Part shown: piece after piece, positions 60,523 through 64,000 of the stretch | How the letters are laid out: each line of letters starts with the position of its first letter | How positions within the stretch are numbered: position 1 is the first letter of the stretch | Assembly (NCBI GenBank): GCA_029779645.1 | Contig: JAKPAC010000012.1 | Coordinates: 210,295 to 274,294 of the forward strand | Reading direction: 5' to 3' | DNA: 64,000 nt | From: Actinomycetes bacterium | GTDB taxonomy: Bacteria; Actinomycetota; Actinomycetes; Actinomycetales; Microbacteriaceae | Notes under the pieces: generated by a model | The model's database searches: none | Told to the model about the DNA's origin: nothing | What the model saw: the letters and a program-made list of their open reading frames with translations, nothing else | Program-made: the position numbers and the translations under genes

Positions 60523-61962
60523 TCAAGCACCGAGTCCATGGTCACCGGTGCGGCTGCGGTTCTGCTGCGAGGTCACGGGCGCGTCGTTGAGCTCCGACAT
60601 GGTGAGCTTCTTCTGCGTGGCGGTGGTGCGGTCTCGCCAGGTCTCGTACTTTCCAACCGGCTGACCCTGGCGGGTGAGCTTTGCGTGCTTCTCACGCGCC
60701 CACTTCTCGAACGCCTCGTGCATCGTGGTTCCGTCAGCGCGCTTCACCGTCTTCGCGTAGGCCAACAGCTGCGCCGACTGCTGACCGAGGAATTCGGTTC
60801 GCATGTCGTCGTAGCTCGGCAGCTGCGGCGCGGGCCCGGCTGCGGCGAGGTCGCGCTCGACATCCTCACGCAGCGCCCGCAGACGGGCGCGCTCGGCCTG
60901 TGAGGCGGCATTGGCGGCCTCGGCTTCGTGGCGCGCGTTCTGGGCCGCGAGACGGTCGTCTGCGGTCTCCTGCTCGCGCCGGTCGAGATCGGCCTCGCGG
61001 GCGTCGAGCTGGGCGGCTCGTGCGGCGTCCTTCTTGCGCGATGCGTTGATGAGGTCGAGGTCGTCGAGGTTCTGGTCTTCGAGCGCCTCGGCGACCCGCT
61101 CACGCTCTTTCAGAGCCGCCCACTCCTCGCGTGTGTGGCTCGACTTGCTGCGCTCCGATGCTTCAAGCTCGACCTCGTAGCCGAGCCCGTGCATGTGCTC
61201 GCGGTAGGCCTTCTGGTAGCGAGTCATCTTCGCCTGAGGCTGCTCGATCTTGCCCCGGTGGTCGAGCACTTCACGGCTCACGCCCCATGCCTGCTGCGCG
61301 GCGACGCGGAGCTGTCCGGGGTTCTTCGGATCGTCTGCGAGGGTATCCGTCATGTACTGCGCGTGCGGGTATGACTCATCGAGGTTCACGTCGTAGCCGT
61401 GCATCGCATCGTGCCCGCCGGGGAGCACCTCGGAGCCGAGAAATGCGCCCGACCGGGCGAAGTATTCGAGCGCCTCGTCGCGGTCGCGCGGCACCCAGCG
61501 CGAGCGCATCACGGGGTTACCGACAATGTCGGTCACAGGGTTCCCGTCGTCATCGCGCAGCGGGTAGGCGTTCGGAATCTCGATGCACATCGAGCGCGGC
61601 AGCGAGACCACGATCAGCGTCGTCTCGAAGCTCTTCGGGTTCCACTTGCGGCCCGTGTTGCCGACGCGATCCTCGCTCTTCGGGTTCTGCTTCGTGCCGA
61701 TGCGCGCATCGCCATAAGCGAGTACCTCGGCGGTACTTTTCGCGCGCCGGAAACCGCCCTGACCGTCGTTGACCATCGCGACATTCAGCCGCGTGTCATC
61801 GGCCACGATGTTCGGGTTCGCGGCGGCGTAGTACGCGGCGGCTTCGTCGTCCAACTCGCGCATGGACTCCCGCAGGATCGACGCACGATCTGCGCGCGTT
61901 CCCGACTCACCGTGCCGCAGATGCCGCACGTTGAAACCGGCCCTGCCTACTGACTCACTCAT
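60523..61962 (-). CDS. MobV-like relaxase (plasmid mobilisation/recombination protein)
   Basis: A 479-residue product. The N-terminal half carries NLDESYPHAQ at 193-202, matching the H-x-D-E-x-x-P-H-x-H motif of MobV/Pre relaxases with Asn and Gln replacing the outer His residues. The C-terminal half is a long coiled coil (about residues 270-390) rich in Ala, Glu and Arg. The ATG at 61962 follows GAGGAGG. It would nick an oriT; a palindrome-rich region lies upstream of it (62087-62185). Confidence 0.72.
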   Translation of the reverse strand: MSESVGRAGFNVRHLRHGESGTRADRASILRESMRELDDEAAAYYAAANPNIVADDTRLNVAMVNDGQGGFRRAKSTAEVLAYGDARIGTKQNPKSEDRVGNTGRKWNPKSFETTLIVVSLPRSMCIEIPNAYPLRDDDGNPVTDIVGNPVMRSRWVPRDRDEALEYFARSGAFLGSEVLPGGHDAMHGYDVNLDESYPHAQYMTDTLADDPKNPGQLRVAAQQAWGVSREVLDHRGKIEQPQAKMTRYQKAYREHMHGLGYEVELEASERSKSSHTREEWAALKERERVAEALEDQNLDDLDLINASRKKDAARAAQLDAREADLDRREQETADDRLAAQNARHEAEAANAASQAERARLRALREDVERDLAAAGPAPQLPSYDDMRTEFLGQQSAQLLAYAKTVKRADGTTMHEAFEKWAREKHAKLTRQGQPVGKYETWRDRTTATQKKLTMSELNDAPVTSQQNRSRTGDHGLGA

Positions 61963-62086
61963 CGTCGTTCCTCCTCTTCGTTCGTGCTCCATCCCGATCC
62001 CCGGTACAGCGGGAATCGTGCTGTCGCGCGCGTCTCGTCATCGCGTGGAGCCTCTGGCTTCGCCACTCCACCCGCTGCCGCGCCGC

Positions 62087-62185
62087 AAGCCAATTCGTTT
62101 CCGTGAGCCTCTGCTGCGCACTCCCGAAACCAAATTGGCTTTAGCCCCGTAAAGTCAAATCTCGCTGCGCTCGATTTGACCGGGG
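62087..62185. promoter_or_regulatory. Candidate oriT: two adjacent inverted repeats upstream of the relaxase
   Basis: First repeat: AAGCCAATTCGTTTC (62087-62101) with a near-complementary arm at 62126-62141. Second: GTCAAATC (62154-62161) with GATTTGAC (62173-62180), framed by CCCC (62145) and GGGG (62182). The region 61963-62331 has no gene; relaxase targets of MobV plasmids lie directly upstream of mob in the same way. Confidence 0.5.
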
Positions 62186-62331
62186 CGCCTGCGGCGGGCT
62201 CCTCGGCCCTGGCGGGCCTCGACGCACCCCTCCGACGACGCCCCACTGGGGCCTCGTCTGCGGCGTGCTCGGCACGTCGAGCACCCCGACCGCCTGTTGG
62301 CGGTCGGTGCCTCTCCGTGGGGGTCGCGACA

Positions 62332-62637
62332 CTACGCATCGTGACCCCTGACGTACTCCGCGTACGACGGCAGCGCGTCGTCATCGTCGTCCGAATCGTC
62401 TCCGACCGTCTCGTGCGTTTCGCTCGAGACGGTCTCCGCCGAATCGCCGGGGACGGTCACCCCGTCGAGCGCGGTCTGCGCCGCCGCGATAGCGTCGGTC
62501 GCACCCTTGACGCCGGGGGCGAAACGCTTCGCGATCTCGCGTCCGAACGCCTCATACTCGCGAGCCTCCGCGAGCTTGGCTGCGCGCTGCGACTTCGCCG
62601 CTTCGGCGAACAGTTCCTTGCTGGTCTTCGATGCCAC
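62332..62637 (-). CDS. Unknown 101-residue acidic protein of element 2
   Basis: Starts at GTG 62637 with GAGGAG upstream. Helical first half (ELFAEAAKSQRAAKLAEARE) and acidic C-terminus (DDSDDDDDALPSY). It lies between rep and mob. No family recognised. Confidence 0.65.
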   Translation of the reverse strand: MASKTSKELFAEAAKSQRAAKLAEAREYEAFGREIAKRFAPGVKGATDAIAAAQTALDGVTVPGDSAETVSSETHETVGDDSDDDDDALPSYAEYVRGHDA

Positions 62638-62697
62638 GGTGTGGCTCCTCTCGTGTGTGTGTTGATCGGCCCGCCGGGCGGCGAGCCGGGGTCGCGG

Positions 62698-63384
62698 TCA
62701 GGCGGTCAGCCGCTCGACCAAATCAGCGGGCATCCTGGCCCGCAGATGCTCGGGCAAATCGTGCTGCCCGTGGATGGCTGCTCCGCGGTCGGCATAGGCC
62801 CCTGTAAACCGCGACTTGTTGCCAGGCACGCGCCACAGCAGCGGCTCGTGCATCATCACCGTCTCCAGGTCGGTGTTCGCGTACATGAGCAGGAACTCGA
62901 TCGTCTCGACCTCTGAGAGGGGGCGAGCCGCCTTGAGCTTGCGTGCCTGGCGCTCGCGCCACTTGTCGACCTGCTCCCAGACGCCCGGGTCGGACACGAG
63001 GATCGAGTCGCGGGAATAGACCGCCTTGCCGCGTGCCTGCTGCTCGGCGTCGTCGTGCGGCAGGTAGGAGACGAAACCCAGAAAGGCGTCACGCGCGCTC
63101 CTGCCGCGTCCGGCGATCAGAGGGTCGAGGTCGATCAGATCGGCTGCGAGATCGAGACCTCGTGACAGCCGCTGGTGCATCTCGGGGAGCGCGACCCGCG
63201 TAGGGCACAGCCACGCCCCCTGGACGTGCGGAGCGGCCCTGTCGCGGTCGTGCAGGCCGATGCCGTAATCGTGCACCGTGCGTTGCGTATCGAGCACGGC
63301 TGCCACGGCTGCGGGAGTCGTGAGATCAGCGGGAATCGTGAGTCGGTAACCCGCGTAAAGCGGGCCTCTGGTATTCTTGGTCAT
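62698..63384 (-). CDS. rep: Rolling-circle replication initiator (pMV158/Rep_2-like HUH)
   Basis: The 228-residue product carries LHDRD at 44-48 and PHVQG at 52-56 (HUH motif in its HUQ form), then FVSYLPH at 104-110 followed by GKAVY at 119-123, the pattern of Rep_2 proteins (YLxH...KxxY). It should nick the double-strand origin. ATG at 63384 follows GGAAAG. Two competing hairpins lie directly upstream. Confidence 0.8.
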   Translation of the reverse strand: MTKNTRGPLYAGYRLTIPADLTTPAAVAAVLDTQRTVHDYGIGLHDRDRAAPHVQGAWLCPTRVALPEMHQRLSRGLDLAADLIDLDPLIAGRGRSARDAFLGFVSYLPHDDAEQQARGKAVYSRDSILVSDPGVWEQVDKWRERQARKLKAARPLSEVETIEFLLMYANTDLETVMMHEPLLWRVPGNKSRFTGAYADRGAAIHGQHDLPEHLRARMPADLVERLTA

Positions 63385-63396
63385 AGGAATCTTTCC

Positions 63397-63463
63397 GACG
63401 GCCCTCGCCCGGTGCGCTACCAACGCCCGGATACCGCGAGGGCCGTCTCTTCGTTGAGACGGC
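63397..63463 (-). promoter_or_regulatory. Mutually exclusive hairpins before rep
   Basis: Segment 63436-63447 pairs perfectly (12 bp) with 63397-63408, and segment 63442-63449 pairs (8 bp) with 63456-63463; the two share bases and cannot form together. The first hairpin ends 12 nt before the rep ATG. An attenuator-like copy-control element is inferred. Confidence 0.55.
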
Positions 63464-63474
63464 TCTTGCGGGGG

Positions 63475-63711
63475 TCAGACGGCGGTGCGCGCGAAGACGT
63501 CGCGCAGCGCCTGCTCGGAAATGCGCACCGGGCTGTTGCGGCCCTTCTTGCCGCGCGGGTAGAACACCTCGACCTCGCCGCGCTCGACCATGCGGCGGAA
63601 CGTCCGCTCATCCATGCTCAGACGCTCGGCAGCGTCGGGGATCGTGTAGGCGCGCAGCAGCTCATCGCTGGTGCCGGTCTTGCGGGTGGGGGTACTGGTC
63701 TTGTTGGTCAT
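63475..63711 (-). CDS. Excisionase-like HTH protein of element 2
   Basis: A 78-residue helix-turn-helix of the excisionase type: YTIPDAAERLSMDERTFRRM then VERGEVEVFYPRGKKG. GAGG precedes the ATG at 63711. Placed beside the right att, it may act with the integrase for excision or regulate rep, which follows it on the same strand. Confidence 0.8.
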   Translation of the reverse strand: MTNKTSTPTRKTGTSDELLRAYTIPDAAERLSMDERTFRRMVERGEVEVFYPRGKKGRNSPVRISEQALRDVFARTAV

Positions 63712-63860
63712 CGGGGCCTCGCGGAGTAGGTCTGCTGCACCTGCTCCCCGGTGCTGGCCCTCCGGGGTCTCCCGCTCCTCAGATGAGCGGATCCTGCCAA
63801 CTTACGGTTTCCCGTCCTCACCGCGTGCATTGCGGCTACGAGACACAGATTACCACGGAC

Positions 63861-63914
63861 TCTGCCCGAATGTGCTGATCAGGATACGAAACGATGTTCC
63901 CCGTATATTCCCCG
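63861..63914 (+). promoter_or_regulatory. Right arm repeats of element 2
   Basis: Inverted copy of the 14-bp block (63861-63874) and direct copy of the TTCCCC pair (63897-63914) seen near att copy 2. Nothing else is evident in 63712-63940 apart from an expected promoter for the HTH gene. Confidence 0.6.
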
Positions 63915-63942
63915 CAGCAGTGTTCGGGGCGTGTAAAATGAA

Positions 63943-63970
63943 GAGGACCCTTGATTTCTCAAGGGTCCTC
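63943..63970 (-). terminator. Terminator beside att copy 3
   Basis: A perfect 12-bp stem (63943-63954 with 63959-63970) followed on the minus strand by a T-rich stretch, directly downstream of the tRNA 3' end. Confidence 0.8.
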
Positions 63971-63974
63971 GGGA

Positions 63975-64000
63975 GTGCGCGATACTGGGATCGAACCAGT
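63975..64000 (-). tRNA. 3' end of a tRNA gene, cut by the window edge (att copy 3)
   Basis: On the minus strand the visible part is ACTGGTTCGATCCCAGT plus acceptor strand ATCGCGC and discriminator A; CCA is not encoded. The rest lies beyond 64000. By the direction of integration this should be the intact host tRNA. The sequence recalls actinobacterial tRNA-Val(GAC), but the anticodon is not in view. Confidence 0.7.

Larger units (their letters stand above)
57012..63995. mobile_element. Element 2: integrated mobilisable rolling-circle plasmid-like element
   Basis: About 7.0 kb between att copies 2 and 3. Contents: integrase, a low-GC membrane protein gene, a large repeat region (candidate origin), a MobV-like relaxase, a small unknown gene, a pMV158-type Rep and an Xis-like HTH gene. 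It should excise as a circle that replicates and is mobilised by a helper; no conjugation machinery is present. Confidence 0.78.

Noticed and set aside
60205..60903. A 232-codon plus-strand frame across the 11-bp array
   Set aside because: It runs from non-coding repeats into the antisense of the relaxase; the 11-nt period is not compatible with a protein repeat, and the product resembles no family.

Overview
The window is high-GC, densely packed actinobacterial chromosome, and its gene content and order fit the family Microbacteriaceae (a Microbacterium-like organism). Evidence for this is the mIHF domain fused to guanylate kinase, the pyrR-pyrB-pyrC-orf-carA-carB-pyrF operon with an actinobacterial PyrR loop, the aroC-aroK-aroB-aroQ-efp-nusB block, many GTG/TTG starts, 4-nt stop/start overlaps and apparently leaderless genes. 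The assignment is by recall of these features; no database was searched.

Positions 1-48.7 kb are core genome, almost all on the minus strand. In transcription order from high to low coordinates they hold: thrS and a HIT/Ap4A-phosphorylase-like gene; pdxY, a divergent MocR-type regulator, and pdxS-pdxT; yebC, ruvC-ruvA-ruvB, yajC-secD-secF and a bifunctional relA/spoT; rarA, rpsD, a small membrane protein, alaS-ruvX-mltG-aroE-aroC-aroK-aroB-aroQ-efp-nusB; a fused metallo-beta-lactamase/Rieske protein; and the de novo pyrimidine operon running into gmk and rpoZ (cut by the window edge). Plus-strand genes are a DUF349 protein, a small P-loop kinase-like protein, two uncharacterised small proteins, a YhdH-type reductase and a DUF222/HNH protein.

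Positions 48.8-64.0 kb are accessory. Three copies of a 21-bp tRNA 3'-end sequence (about 48807, 57012 and 63975) bound two different integrated elements in tandem. Each has its own but related tyrosine integrase next to its left att copy. Element 1 (about 8.2 kb) looks like a phage satellite: integrase; a leftward operon led by an AlpA/Xis-like HTH protein and a primase-polymerase/SF3-helicase; a run of small translationally coupled unknown genes; and a last gene resembling a phage lower-tail protein. Element 2 (about 7 kb) looks like an integrated mobilisable rolling-circle plasmid: integrase, a low-GC membrane/surface protein gene, a 1.2-kb non-coding repeat region, a MobV-like relaxase with an oriT-like palindrome cluster, a small unknown gene, a pMV158-type HUH Rep preceded by competing RNA hairpins, and an Xis-like HTH gene.

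The most unusual signal is in the element 2 non-coding region. About 28 degenerate 11-bp direct repeats (consensus GTTCGACCGAG / GTTGACACGAG) sit in exact 11-nt phase within six clusters between 60148 and 60513. They follow two separate iteron families (TTGTATCGTCATTTT and CTGGGTACACG) that flank an AT-rich patch. This resembles a composite origin plus centromere- or transfer-type locus, with no dedicated partition gene visible. In element 1, two nested perfect inverted repeats centred on 56720 are a candidate replication origin.
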